The position numbers were made by a program, and so were the translations under genes. From Francisella frigiditurris (GTDB taxonomy: Bacteria; Pseudomonadota; Gammaproteobacteria; Francisellales; Francisellaceae), in contig NZ_CP009654.1 of assembly GCF_001880225.1 (NCBI RefSeq), forward strand, positions 1,178,001 to 1,242,000: DNA of 64,000 bases. Direction: 5' to 3'. Each line of letters opens with the position of its first letter. Positions within the stretch are counted from its first letter, which is position 1. Below are positions 27,038 to 37,709 of the stretch, piece after piece. The notes under the pieces were generated by a model, which saw nothing but the letters and a program-made list of their open reading frames with translations, had not been told where the DNA came from and searched no databases.

Positions 27038-28507
27038 TTACCAAGCAGCAATAGCGGCACCATTTGGATAAAGTCCATCAACTAGTTTTATCATTTCATC
27101 ATTATTATAAGCTTTAACATAATCTTGAAGTTTTGGATTATTTTTTTGACTCTTTTGTACAGCGATAATATTCGCAAAAGGAGAATCTTTAGGTTCAATA
27201 AATAATGCATCTTTAAGACTTAAGCCAGCTTTAGCTAAGTAATCATTATTAATTACTGCTATATCAACATCTTGAAGATTATTAGGGATTTGATCAGCTT
27301 GTAAAGGAATGATCTTAAGATGTTTATTATTTGTTACAACGCTATTAGGTGTTGCATTCCATTTAACATCTTTCTTCAATTTAATAAGACCAGCATCTTC
27401 TAGGATCATTAGAGCTCTTCCCTGGTTTGTTGGATCATTTGGGATAGCTACAGTTGCTCCATCTTTTAATTGATCTAAACTATCTATTTTTTTAGAAAAA
27501 ACTCCCATAGGATATAAAAAAGTCTTCCCAATATAAGTTAAGTCATAGCCAAATTGTTTTATTTGATCTTCTAAGAAAGGAATGTGTTGAAAAACATTTA
27601 TCTGAATTTCACCATCATTTAATGCTCTGTTTGGAATATTATAATCACCAAAAGTTACTAGTTTTACATCTAAACCATACTTTTCTTTAGCAATCTTTTT
27701 ACTTAATTGCATTATCTTATCTTGAGGTGGACTAGTTACATAACCTACAGTAATTTCATTTGTGTTAACTTTACTATTGTTATAATAGATTTGAATACCG
27801 CTACCTAAAATTAATATAGCTGTAACAATCCATAAACTAGTTAATCTTTTTGTCGCAACCAAGTAGTTACCGTATGATTGGCAAAGTTGTACAAGAATAA
27901 CTAGCATTATTACCCCTCCGAAAAGAAGAGTGTAGTTGCTATAGTTATAACCTTTAAAGTAAGTTAAGTCACCAAGACCTCCGCCACCAACAATGCCAGC
28001 CATAGCGGAGAAACCTATTAATGAAATACATGTTAATGTAGCAGCATCTATCAATAAACTTTTAGATTCAGGCAAAAGTACTTTAAAAATTATTTGAAAT
28101 TTTGTAGCTCCCATTGCTGTAGCTGCTTCTATAAGTCCTTTATCAACCTCTTTTAGAGAAGACTCTGTTAATCTAGCATAGAATGGAAGGGCAGCAATTG
28201 CTAAAGGTACTATTGATGCAGTAGTTCCAATAGTAGTTCCAACGATAATCCTAGTTATAGGATAAAGTAAAATTAGAAGTATAATATAAGGAATACTTCT
28301 AGTAATGTTTATTACTATACCAATAGTTTTATTAGAACCCCTTATAAATATGTTCTTACTATCTTTTGTAATATATAAAACTATACCCAGTGCAATACCT
28401 CCAATAACTGCTACAAGCGTAGCAATGAAAACCATAAATATAGTTTCCCAAGTCGCACCAATTATTAAATTTAGCTCAGTAAGGTTAGATGTTATCTGTT
28501 GATGCAT
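27038..28507 (-). CDS. Fused D/L-methionine ABC permease and substrate-binding protein (MetI-MetQ)
   Basis: The 489-residue protein joins two normally separate subunits. Residues 1-220 are a MetI permease with about five membrane segments and the EAA loop (EVDKGLIEAATAMGATKFQI). A further helix at about 222-242 (LWIVTAILILGSGIQIYY) tethers the rest outside the membrane. Residues 250-489 are a MetQ/NlpA-type binding protein (TVGYVTSPPQDKI, VFQHIPFLEDQI, VAIPNDPTNQGRALMILED, FANIIAVQKS). It would import methionine together with MetN, whose gene overlaps its start by 23 bases. The fusion replaces the lipid anchor of MetQ by a membrane helix. Confidence 0.92.
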   Translation of the reverse strand: MHQQITSNLTELNLIIGATWETIFMVFIATLVAVIGGIALGIVLYITKDSKNIFIRGSNKTIGIVINITRSIPYIILLILLYPITRIIVGTTIGTTASIVPLAIAALPFYARLTESSLKEVDKGLIEAATAMGATKFQIIFKVLLPESKSLLIDAATLTCISLIGFSAMAGIVGGGGLGDLTYFKGYNYSNYTLLFGGVIMLVILVQLCQSYGNYLVATKRLTSLWIVTAILILGSGIQIYYNNSKVNTNEITVGYVTSPPQDKIMQLSKKIAKEKYGLDVKLVTFGDYNIPNRALNDGEIQINVFQHIPFLEDQIKQFGYDLTYIGKTFLYPMGVFSKKIDSLDQLKDGATVAIPNDPTNQGRALMILEDAGLIKLKKDVKWNATPNSVVTNNKHLKIIPLQADQIPNNLQDVDIAVINNDYLAKAGLSLKDALFIEPKDSPFANIIAVQKSQKNNPKLQDYVKAYNNDEMIKLVDGLYPNGAAIAAW

Positions 28508-29537
28508 AGCCCAGTACCTTTAAGTTTACTTCTTGAGTAGATAAGAATTTTAATGCTTCTTCCCAGTCTTTTCTTTCTCCAGTTATATGACAAATTGCTA
28601 TTCCTACAATTTGATCATGAATTCTTTCTATGTTTGCTTGGATAATACTAGCATTCGCATTAAATTTTTTAGATATTTGTGAAATAATAGGTGCTTTACC
28701 TTTTAAGCCATAAAATGTAAGTCTTACTAAAGGAAAGAGATTATCATGAGAGTAAGGATTATCATGCAGTTTAGATAATAAATAATTTGGTATCTTTGTA
28801 TTAATACTTGTTTCAACAAAAGCTCTTGTAACATCTGCTTTTGGATTTAAGAAGATATTAATAGTATCTCCAAGTTCTACTATTTTCCCTTTATCTATAA
28901 TGGCGACTCTATCACAAATATTTTTAACCACATCCATTTCGTGTGTGATAAGTACAATCGTTAAGTTTAATTCTCTATTTAATTTCTTTAATAGTCTAAG
29001 AATTTGCTTAGTTGACGTTGGATCTAATGCAGAAGTTGCTTCATCCGAAAGTAGAACTAAAGGATTTAATGCTAAAGCTCTGGCAATAGCAACTTTTTGC
29101 TTTTGCCCACCACTTAGTTCATTAGGGTAAGCATTTGCTTTACCTGGCAACTCAACTAAGTCAAGTAGCTCTAAAACTCTCTTTTTTATATTTGGTTTAC
29201 TATATCCTTGAATTTCCAAAGGTAATGCTACATTTTCAAAAACATTTCTTGAGGACAATAGATTAAAATGTTGAAAAATCATTCCAAGATTTTTTCTAAA
29301 AGCTCTTAAAGCTTTTGGATTTTTCTTAGTAATATCTTCATCTGCAACAAACACTGTGCCATCAGAAGGTTCTTCGAGTAGATTTAAACAACGAAGTAAA
29401 GAGCTCTTTCCAGCGCCACTATGTCCAATAATACCAAATATCTCTCCTTTCTTGACTTCCAAATTTATATTATCAAGAACCAGGTTTGATACTCCATTGG
29501 TTATATATTCTTTTTTTAAGTTTTCTACTCTTATCAT
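28485..29537 (-). CDS. metN: Methionine ABC transporter ATP-binding protein
   Basis: The 350-residue ATPase has Walker A IIGHSGAGKSSLLRCLN near residue 37, the Q-loop, the signature ELSGGQKQKVAIARALALN near 140, Walker B VLLSDEATSALDP and the H-loop LITHEMDV. A C-terminal ACT-like domain of about 100 residues (NLFPLVRLTFYGLKGKAPI onward), characteristic of MetN, binds methionine and inhibits transport in known homologues. It overlaps the fused permease/binding-protein gene by 23 bases, so the two form one unit. Confidence 0.95.
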   Translation of the reverse strand: MIRVENLKKEYITNGVSNLVLDNINLEVKKGEIFGIIGHSGAGKSSLLRCLNLLEEPSDGTVFVADEDITKKNPKALRAFRKNLGMIFQHFNLLSSRNVFENVALPLEIQGYSKPNIKKRVLELLDLVELPGKANAYPNELSGGQKQKVAIARALALNPLVLLSDEATSALDPTSTKQILRLLKKLNRELNLTIVLITHEMDVVKNICDRVAIIDKGKIVELGDTINIFLNPKADVTRAFVETSINTKIPNYLLSKLHDNPYSHDNLFPLVRLTFYGLKGKAPIISQISKKFNANASIIQANIERIHDQIVGIAICHITGERKDWEEALKFLSTQEVNLKVLGYASTDNI

Positions 29538-29553
29538 TCTATAGGCCTTCTAT

Positions 29554-30159
29554 TTAATTTTTGGCTTTTGCCTTGTCACCAATTTTACTTTCTTCACCTT
29601 TGATTAATCTCTGTATATTACCTTTATGTTTTATAATCACAATAAGGGCTATTATTATAAAAGGAATAGCAACTTTAAAACTTGCTAGAAATATTACAGA
29701 TAAGCATGAAATAGTGGTTGCTATTAGAGCTGAAAGAGAAGAATATTTTGTAATTTTAGCTACTAAAACCCATGTTATTACAAAAATTAATCCTACTATC
29801 CAACAAAAACCAAATAATGTTCCTATTAAAGTAGCAACACCTTTACCACCTTTAAACCCAAAGAAAATTGGAAAGATATGTCCTAAAACAGCATATAGTG
29901 CAACAAAGGCTACTATAAATTCACTACTGCTATAAATGTTAGCTACAACTACTGGAACAAGACCTTTAAGCAAATCAAATAATAAAGTCAAAGCTGCAGG
30001 AACTTTCCCACCAATTCTTAAAACATTTGTTGTACCAGGATTCCCAGAACCTACTGATTTAGGAGAAGGAAGCCTAAATAAATAACATATAATAATAGCA
30101 CTATTAATAGACCCCAATAGGTAAGCAAATATTAATAATGAAAAATTTACTAAATCCAT
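29554..30159 (-). CDS. plsY: Glycerol-3-phosphate acyltransferase PlsY
   Basis: The 201-residue membrane protein has about five helices and the PlsY loops SVGSGNPGTTNVLRIGGK (near 35), GHIFPIFFGFKGGKGVAT (near 90) and a third conserved segment near 140. It moves acyl groups from acyl-phosphate to glycerol-3-phosphate at the inner membrane. It ends with a hydrophilic tail (GEESKIGDKAKAKN). It lies 16 bases upstream of metN and might be co-transcribed with it. Confidence 0.95.
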   Translation of the reverse strand: MDLVNFSLLIFAYLLGSINSAIIICYLFRLPSPKSVGSGNPGTTNVLRIGGKVPAALTLLFDLLKGLVPVVVANIYSSSEFIVAFVALYAVLGHIFPIFFGFKGGKGVATLIGTLFGFCWIVGLIFVITWVLVAKITKYSSLSALIATTISCLSVIFLASFKVAIPFIIIALIVIIKHKGNIQRLIKGEESKIGDKAKAKN

Positions 30160-30311
30160 TTTTATTACTCCTGTTATAAAAAATATTCATTTAAATATAA
30201 ATTTTAGGATAAATAATACTATTTCCTAGAGATATAGACTAGCTATTTTTATTGCTATTAGAGAGTTATTTTTATAGCATAGTAAGCTGCAATAGTTAGT
30301 ACTAATTTTAA

Positions 30312-31433
<1,122 letters not shown>

Positions 31434-31523
31434 TAGTATTTGATAATACCATGTGTGTAATGTAAAATTTTGTCGTTTAATTATAAAAATAATAATGTAT
31501 TTAAATTAGGGAGTAACTTAATA

Positions 31524-31883
31524 ATGAAAAAAATAATTCTATCTTTAGCAGCGATTACTTTATTTAGCTCAACATCTTTCGCAGCTGATACTGCAGGTAG
31601 TCAAGCAGGCAGTCCATTAGCTTCTATATTGATGCTAGTAGTTTTCTTTGCAATCTTTTGGTTCCTTTTAATTAGACCTCAACAAAAGAAAAATAAAGAA
31701 CTTCGTAAAATGTTATCTGAATTAACTAAAGGTGATGAAGTTCTTACTAGTGGCGGAATAGTTGGAAAAATTGTTAAATTAGGTGATACTTTTGTTGATT
31801 TAGAAATTGCTGATAATTTAACTGTTAAAGTTCAAAGAAATGCTATAGGCAATGTTTTACCAAAAGGTACTTTAAAAGCATAA
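31524..31883 (+). CDS. yajC: Preprotein translocase subunit YajC
   Basis: The ATG at 31524 has AGGGAG upstream and gives a 119-residue protein with a hydrophobic N-terminus (MKKIILSLAAITLFSSTSFA, unusually signal-peptide-like), a second membrane segment (SILMLVVFFAIFWFLLIRPQ) and the cytoplasmic domain ELTKGDEVLTSGGIVGKI. The extra N-terminal hydrophobic region makes it longer than E. coli YajC. It associates with SecDF, encoded immediately downstream. Confidence 0.94.
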   Translation: MKKIILSLAAITLFSSTSFAADTAGSQAGSPLASILMLVVFFAIFWFLLIRPQQKKNKELRKMLSELTKGDEVLTSGGIVGKIVKLGDTFVDLEIADNLTVKVQRNAIGNVLPKGTLKA

Positions 31884-31941
31884 TTTATTAATTATATAAA
31901 ATTCTTCATTTTATCTTTTTTATTGTTTGAAGGAATCCTCC

Positions 31942-33885
31942 ATGGCAAAACATAAAACTCTTCCAGTGAATCAATTTCCATTATGGAAAAATTTATTAAT
32001 AGTATTCATATTAGCATTGTCTTTATTCTATGCTTTACCAAATGTATTTGGTAAAAATCCAGCCTTGCAGGTTTCAGAGAAAGATTCAAATGTTACAGAA
32101 CAAACCTTGTCTAAAGTAGAAGACATTCTAAAAAAAGATAAAATAGTTTATGAAAAAACATATATTGCTGATAATGAAAGTAATATTTCTATAGTATTTA
32201 ATAATGTTGATGATCAACTATCAGCTAAAAAAGCTCTTAAAGACGAGTTAGGCGCTAATTATGTAATAGCTATGAATATGCTATCTAATTCTCCAGCATG
32301 GTTAACAGCATTAGGTGCTTCTCCAATGAATCTTGGTCTAGATTTAAGAGGTGGTATATACCTAATGTTAGAAGCAGATACGCAATCAGCAGTTAATGCT
32401 CAGTTAGACAACTCACTGAATATAGTTTTAAACTATCTTAAAGAAAAAAATATTTCTGTTAGTAATAGTAAAAAAGCTGAAGAAAAAGGAAATGCTGTAG
32501 ATGTTCCCAAAAGCTATACACAAAATGGCTATTTTTCTGTTACGTTGGCTAATAACAATGATGCTCAATCTTTGGTTGATTACTTAAAAAATGATTATAA
32601 AAAGAATCAAGATTATCAAATAGCATATATGGTTAAAGGAAAAACAGTATATGTAACTTTTGATAGCGCAAAGATTTTACAACTTCAGCAGGATGCTATA
32701 TCTCAAGTTGTTACAGTAATGAGAAATAGAGTTAATGCTTTAGGTGTTTCAGAGGCTTCTGTTGCTCAGGCAGGACAAAATAGAGTAGTCATAGAAATTC
32801 CAGGATTACAAGATGCTACACAAGCTAAACAAATTCTTGGTGGAACATCTACGGCTAATTTTTATTTAGTTCAACCTGTTACTAATAGATTAGCGACTGA
32901 AGAGCAAGGCTATAAAGTATATGAACTAGATAATGATAGCAGAGGATATAAGAGTTACTATAGCTTAAAAGGTCTACCAGTTGCTGGAGGTGCAGATATT
33001 ATTAATGCTAATCCTGGAGTTGATCAACAAACAGGTCTACCAATTGTGAAAGTTGAACTAAGCCGTACAGCTGCGAGTCATTTTAGAGAGATGACTTCTA
33101 AGAATATTGGCAACCCTATGGGTGTTATGCTCGTAAACATAACTTACGATAAAGTTAAGAATAAAGATGGAAGTGATAAAACAGTTATAGATAAAACTGA
33201 AAAATTAATAAACGTTGCAACCATTCAATCTGCTTTAGGCTCACATTTTCAAATAACTGGTCTTGGACAAAAAGAGGCTAATAATCTAGCGTTAATGATT
33301 CGTTCTGGTGCATTACAAGTTCCAGTACATATTGTTCAAGAACAACAAATTGGTCCAAGTCTTGGTAAAGATAATATTGAAAAAGGTATGATTTCTATCG
33401 TTGCAGCATTAGTTGCAGTTATAGTTTTTATACTTATTTATTATAGAGTCTTTGGAATTATTGCAAATATTGCTTTAGTACTTAATCTATTAATGATTGT
33501 AGCAGTTATGTCAATTATTCCAGGAGCAACTTTAACTCTTCCAGGAATAGCTGGTATAGTTCTAAACCTTGGTATGTCTATAGATGGTAACGTTCTTATT
33601 TTTGAAAGGATTAGAGAAGAGATAAGAGCAGGAATGCCAAGACAGTCTGCTATACATATTGGTTATGAAAAAGCATTTACAACTATTGTTGACTCAAACA
33701 TCACTACATTGATAGTCGCTGTAATCCTTTTCTTCATAGGTGCTGGTGCTGTTAAAGGATTCGCTATAACTCTGATGATAGGTATTGTAACTTCTATGTT
33801 TACTGCCGTTACAGTTTCAAGAGCTATGACAAACTTTGTTTATGGTAAGAGAAAGAAATTAGAAAAAATCTCTATAGGTATATAA
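31942..33885 (+). CDS. secD: Protein translocase subunit SecD
   Basis: Start taken at ATG 31942 with AAGGA upstream; 647 residues. It has an N-terminal membrane segment (LLIVFILALSLFYALPNVFG), a large periplasmic region with LGLDLRGGIYLMLEAD, the AMVSIGQKE-like block IVRSGALQVPVHI variant, and a C-terminal five-helix RND-like domain with LPGIAGIVLNLGMSIDGNVL and IFERIREEIRAG. It uses the proton gradient to assist late translocation with SecF, encoded 15 bases downstream. Length and motifs are normal. Confidence 0.96.
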   Translation: MAKHKTLPVNQFPLWKNLLIVFILALSLFYALPNVFGKNPALQVSEKDSNVTEQTLSKVEDILKKDKIVYEKTYIADNESNISIVFNNVDDQLSAKKALKDELGANYVIAMNMLSNSPAWLTALGASPMNLGLDLRGGIYLMLEADTQSAVNAQLDNSLNIVLNYLKEKNISVSNSKKAEEKGNAVDVPKSYTQNGYFSVTLANNNDAQSLVDYLKNDYKKNQDYQIAYMVKGKTVYVTFDSAKILQLQQDAISQVVTVMRNRVNALGVSEASVAQAGQNRVVIEIPGLQDATQAKQILGGTSTANFYLVQPVTNRLATEEQGYKVYELDNDSRGYKSYYSLKGLPVAGGADIINANPGVDQQTGLPIVKVELSRTAASHFREMTSKNIGNPMGVMLVNITYDKVKNKDGSDKTVIDKTEKLINVATIQSALGSHFQITGLGQKEANNLALMIRSGALQVPVHIVQEQQIGPSLGKDNIEKGMISIVAALVAVIVFILIYYRVFGIIANIALVLNLLMIVAVMSIIPGATLTLPGIAGIVLNLGMSIDGNVLIFERIREEIRAGMPRQSAIHIGYEKAFTTIVDSNITTLIVAVILFFIGAGAVKGFAITLMIGIVTSMFTAVTVSRAMTNFVYGKRKKLEKISIGI

Positions 33886-33900
33886 GAGGCTGGATTAAGA

Positions 33901-34839
33901 ATGGAATTTTTTAAGAAAAAAACACAAATAGATTTCCTTGGAATAAAAAAATATACAACAGCTTTTTCAGCTATATTAATTATATTATCTTTGTTCTTTA
34001 TTTTTACAAAAGGACTTAATTTGGGGCTAGATTTTACAGGTGGTTACCAAATGCAAGTTCATTTAAATAAATCACAAACTGCTGGTGAACTAACTTTTGA
34101 ACTGGATAAGATTGGGTATAAAAATTCTAATATTACAACTTTTGGTGAGAATAATGGTTTTCTAATTAAACTTCCTCCTCAAGAAAGTAAAGCAAGTTCA
34201 GATAGTATTGAAACTATTCAACAGGAAATGAAAGCTAACATTGAGAAAGCAATCAATGGAGATGTTCAGAGTATAAATTATATTGGTCCACAAGTTGGTA
34301 AAGAGCTAGCAAGCAACGGAATTTTAGCAATACTTTTAGCACTTATATGTATTTTAATTTATATAAGCGCTAGGTTTGAAATGAAATTTGGAATAAGTGC
34401 ATGTTTAGCTTTATTACATGACCCTATAGTTATTTTAGGAGTTTTTGCAGCATTCCAATTAGAGTTTGATTTAACTGTATTAGCAGCTATATTAGCTGTT
34501 ATAGGCTACTCACTAAATGATACAGTTGTTATTTATGATAGGGTTAGAGAGAACTTTAGAAAAATGCGTAAAGCTTCTGTAACAGAAGTTGTTAATAGTG
34601 CTATCAATGATACATTATCACGTACAATTTTGACTTCAGGGCTTACTATGCTAGTAGTAGTTATCCTGTATTTGTTTGGTGGGGCATCTGTTCATAACTT
34701 TTCATTAGCTCTTATCTTAGGTATTATTGTTGGAACTTATTCTTCTATATACGTTGCCGGTGTAATTGCCGTTGCTTTGGGTCTTAATAGAGAATCTTTA
34801 TTACCAAAACAAATTTCAAAAAATCTAGAAGATATCTAA
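33901..34839 (+). CDS. secF: Protein translocase subunit SecF
   Basis: The 312-residue protein begins with one membrane helix, then LNLGLDFTGGYQMQVHLN. After a short periplasmic domain come five helices with LAAILAVIGYSLNDTVVIYD and RVRENFRKMRK, the SecF signature. It is the partner of SecD and follows it by 15 bases. The absence of an extended C-terminus is normal. Confidence 0.96.
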   Translation: MEFFKKKTQIDFLGIKKYTTAFSAILIILSLFFIFTKGLNLGLDFTGGYQMQVHLNKSQTAGELTFELDKIGYKNSNITTFGENNGFLIKLPPQESKASSDSIETIQQEMKANIEKAINGDVQSINYIGPQVGKELASNGILAILLALICILIYISARFEMKFGISACLALLHDPIVILGVFAAFQLEFDLTVLAAILAVIGYSLNDTVVIYDRVRENFRKMRKASVTEVVNSAINDTLSRTILTSGLTMLVVVILYLFGGASVHNFSLALILGIIVGTYSSIYVAGVIAVALGLNRESLLPKQISKNLEDI

Positions 34840-34952
34840 GGTTTTTCCCTATATAAAGCATATTAAATAATGTATAATTCCCTTAGAAGATCTATATTTG
34901 GAGAAAGTATAGGTCAAATTCAATATTTATGAGTTATATGGTAGGGGATATC

Positions 34953-35432
34953 GTGAAAAAAATAATTAGTTTTTCTTTAATGCTAGTTGCTTTAGTGTGT
35001 AGTTATGGTTTTGCAAGCTCTAATGTAGCTGAAGATAGCAGTTGTAAAGATGATAAAAAACATAAAGAAATTTATGTAAATATTTATGCTAAAAACTCTA
35101 ATGATGCTGAAGTAGTAAGTAAGTTATTACCAAAATCAGATACAAACTATACAGTTTTCTATTGTACAGAAAATAGCTGGTGTGAAATTGTAAATCAAGA
35201 AAATGGAAACACTGGTTGGATTAATATGGAAGAGCTTAAGAAGGCTGAAGAAGCTTATATGAAACAAAATCAAAAGAAGATAATGTTTCAAAAAATGATA
35301 AGTCATATGCATTCACAAGATAAAAGAATAGAGCAATTAGAAATACAAATTGTTAATATGCAAAAAGAACTTGTTTCTATATTGCAAGCGCAACAACAAC
35401 AAATAAATAGATTAAGTCAGGGGCGCTATTAA
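34953..35432 (+). CDS. Exported SH3-domain protein
   Basis: The GTG at 34953 is preferred because AGGGGA sits 6 bases upstream and the product then starts with a proper signal peptide (KKIISFSLMLVALVCSYGFA). The mature 135-odd residues contain an SH3b-like domain (IYVNIYAKNSNDAEVVSKLL, then TENSWCEIVNQENGNTGWIN) with two cysteines that could pair. A C-terminal helix with coiled-coil character follows (QDKRIEQLEIQIVNMQKELV) and ends in a Gln-rich stretch. A periplasmic role in binding wall peptides or partners is possible; the function is unknown. Confidence 0.7.
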   Translation: MKKIISFSLMLVALVCSYGFASSNVAEDSSCKDDKKHKEIYVNIYAKNSNDAEVVSKLLPKSDTNYTVFYCTENSWCEIVNQENGNTGWINMEELKKAEEAYMKQNQKKIMFQKMISHMHSQDKRIEQLEIQIVNMQKELVSILQAQQQQINRLSQGRY

Positions 35433-35472
35433 TATTAATTCTATAAATATCTTACTTCTCAAAGGTTAAACA

Positions 35473-36351
35473 ATGAGCAGTGATAAAAAATTTTTACCCG
35501 TTAAAACAAAGACTCTACCTGTAGTATCAGATAATAATTTATCAGGCTACTTAAGTTATATTAACAAGCTTCCTATTTTATCTGAAAAAGAAGAATATGA
35601 ATTAGCTCAAAAGTATAGGCATGAAAAAGATATTGATGCCGCACAAAAACTAGTTTTGGCTCATTTAAGATTTGTTGCCAAAATTGCTAGAAGCTTTTCA
35701 GGTTATGGACTATCAACAGCAGATTTGATCCAAGAAGGAAATATTGGATTAATGAAGGCGGTAAGTAAATTTGATCCAGATCAAGGAGTTAGGCTAGTTT
35801 CATTTGCAGTTCATTGGATAAAAGCTGAAATGCATGATTATGTGCTTAAAAATTGGAAGATAGTTAAAGTTGCAACAACTAAGTCACAAAGAAAGCTATT
35901 TTTTAATCTAAGAAGCAGTAAAGATAAACTAGGCTGGTTAAATAATCAAGACGTGAAAGAAATAGCTGAAGAACTTGGAGTAAAAGAAGAAACAGTTATT
36001 GAGATGGAAAAAAGAATGTGTCAAGGTGACACTAGTTTAGACTTACCATATCAAAATGATGATGGACAAGAGAATAATCAAGAAAGTTTGTATCTAGAAG
36101 ATAAATCATCAAATATTGAACATCAGATTGTACAGCAAGATTATTATGATAATTTCAAAACTGTGATTAAAGATGTTCTTGGGGGATTTGATAGCCGAAC
36201 TAAAGATATTATTCTATCTAGATATCTTATTGAGAAAAAAGCAACGCTACAAGATTTAGCAAAAAAATATAATATTTCAGCAGAAAGGGTTAGACAAATA
36301 GAAGAGGAAGCCTTAATAAAACTAAAAAAAGCTATTAAAAATCGGACTTAA
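35473..36351 (+). CDS. rpoH: RNA polymerase heat-shock sigma factor RpoH
   Basis: The 292-residue sigma-70-family protein has region 1.2-like YINKLPILSEKEEYELAQKY, region 2 DLIQEGNIGLMKAVSKFDP then VRLVSFAVHWIKAEMHDYVL, the RpoH-box-like KNWKIVKVATTKSQRKLFFN, and region 4 with KKYNISAERVRQIEEEALIK. The RpoH box and lack of region 1.1 separate it from RpoD and RpoS. It should direct heat-shock transcription. It starts after AAAGGTTAAACA and stands between the SH3 gene and aroA. Confidence 0.95.
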   Translation: MSSDKKFLPVKTKTLPVVSDNNLSGYLSYINKLPILSEKEEYELAQKYRHEKDIDAAQKLVLAHLRFVAKIARSFSGYGLSTADLIQEGNIGLMKAVSKFDPDQGVRLVSFAVHWIKAEMHDYVLKNWKIVKVATTKSQRKLFFNLRSSKDKLGWLNNQDVKEIAEELGVKEETVIEMEKRMCQGDTSLDLPYQNDDGQENNQESLYLEDKSSNIEHQIVQQDYYDNFKTVIKDVLGGFDSRTKDIILSRYLIEKKATLQDLAKKYNISAERVRQIEEEALIKLKKAIKNRT

Positions 36352-36417
36352 TTATATAGACTAATCTAAAACTAATTATGCTAATATAGTCATATAACTT
36401 TTAGTACTAATATTAAA

Positions 36418-37695
36418 ATGAAAAATTTTATACCTATATCAAATAGTAATATAAATAAAAAAGTACATTTAGATGGTTCAAAGAGTATTTCAAATAGAGT
36501 ATTAATTATTGCAGCTATGGCTAATGGAGTTTCACAGATAAAAAATCTCCCTAATAGTGCTGATGTTCTAGCATGTGTTAATGCTTTAAAAGAGTTTGGA
36601 TTTAATGTTGAACATTCTCAAGAAAGAAAAACTTTAAAAATAGAAGGATTAGCTGGGAGTTTTCAAAATAAAGATGCAAAAATATTTTGTAATGAATCTG
36701 GTACTTTGACTAGGTTTATTACTCCAATGTGCGCAGTACAGAAATCTGGTAATTATTATATTTACGCAACAAAAAGAATGATGGAAAGGCCCATGTCTGA
36801 TCAGCTAAGTGCTTTAGTAGAACTTGGAATGAATGTCAGCTATGAACATCATGAATTGTCTTTACCAATGACTATCCATGCTAATGGACTACTTGGTGGT
36901 AAGATTAAGATTGATGGTGCTAAAAGTAGTCAGTTTGCTTCAGGGTTATTAATGGCTGGGGCATATATGGACAAAGGATTAGAGTTAGAATCATTATCTG
37001 ACCATAAGCAACCATATTTAGAAATGACAGCAAAAGTGATGGCAGAGTTTGGAGTAAAGGTTGCCGTAGATAGAAATGTTTATAAAATAGAGAAATCAAC
37101 CTTTATAGCACAAAATGAATATGTAATAGAGCCTGATGTTTCAACAGCATCTTATTTTTGGGCAGTTGCTGCTATAACAAATTCTAAAGTCAAAGTAATG
37201 AATGTTTCTAAAAATTCCAAACAAGGAGATATAAAATTTGTAGAAGCATTAGAAGCAATGGGCTGTAAAGTTAATTATGAGAGTGATGGAATAGAAGTAA
37301 TTGGCACAAATACTTTAAAAGGTATAAATATCGATATGAGAAACTTTTCAGATACTTTTATGACCTTATCAATTATAGCTTGTTTTGCTGATTCTGATAC
37401 TCATATATCTGGTTTAACTCATACAAGAGGACAAGAGTCAGATAGGGTTGCCGCAATAGAAGAAGGGCTTAAAAAATTGGGAATTTATGTTGAAACTACT
37501 AAAGATACTATATTAATTTCTCCAGCTAGAAGTAAATTAAGAGCAGGTGAGGTTTATAGTCATAATGACCATAGAATAGCAATGTCCTTGGCTTTATTAG
37601 GCTTAAAACAAGAAGGAATAATTATAGATAAATCAGAAGCAGTATCAAAAACTTGTCCTGATTATTTTGAAAGGATGAGAGAGTTAATAGGCTAG
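36418..37695 (+). CDS. aroA: 3-phosphoshikimate 1-carboxyvinyltransferase (EPSP synthase)
   Basis: The 425-residue protein has the N-terminal LDGSKSISNRVLIIAAMANG loop, NESGTLTRFITPMCA near 95, SSQFASGLLMAGAYM near 180, DVSTASYFWAVAA near 240, the catalytic Asp in the RNFSDTFMTLSI region near 310 and RGQESDRVAAIEEGL. It joins shikimate-3-phosphate and phosphoenolpyruvate in the aromatic pathway. It leads a run of closely spaced genes (aroA, YafS-like, rnhA, ansA; gaps 10-14 bases). Confidence 0.96.
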   Translation: MKNFIPISNSNINKKVHLDGSKSISNRVLIIAAMANGVSQIKNLPNSADVLACVNALKEFGFNVEHSQERKTLKIEGLAGSFQNKDAKIFCNESGTLTRFITPMCAVQKSGNYYIYATKRMMERPMSDQLSALVELGMNVSYEHHELSLPMTIHANGLLGGKIKIDGAKSSQFASGLLMAGAYMDKGLELESLSDHKQPYLEMTAKVMAEFGVKVAVDRNVYKIEKSTFIAQNEYVIEPDVSTASYFWAVAAITNSKVKVMNVSKNSKQGDIKFVEALEAMGCKVNYESDGIEVIGTNTLKGINIDMRNFSDTFMTLSIIACFADSDTHISGLTHTRGQESDRVAAIEEGLKKLGIYVETTKDTILISPARSKLRAGEVYSHNDHRIAMSLALLGLKQEGIIIDKSEAVSKTCPDYFERMRELIG

Positions 37696-37709
37696 TTTTA
37701 TAAAATATT

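Noticed and set aside
31434..31460. Weak hairpin after tgt
   Set aside because: The stem is only five bases and lacks a U-run.
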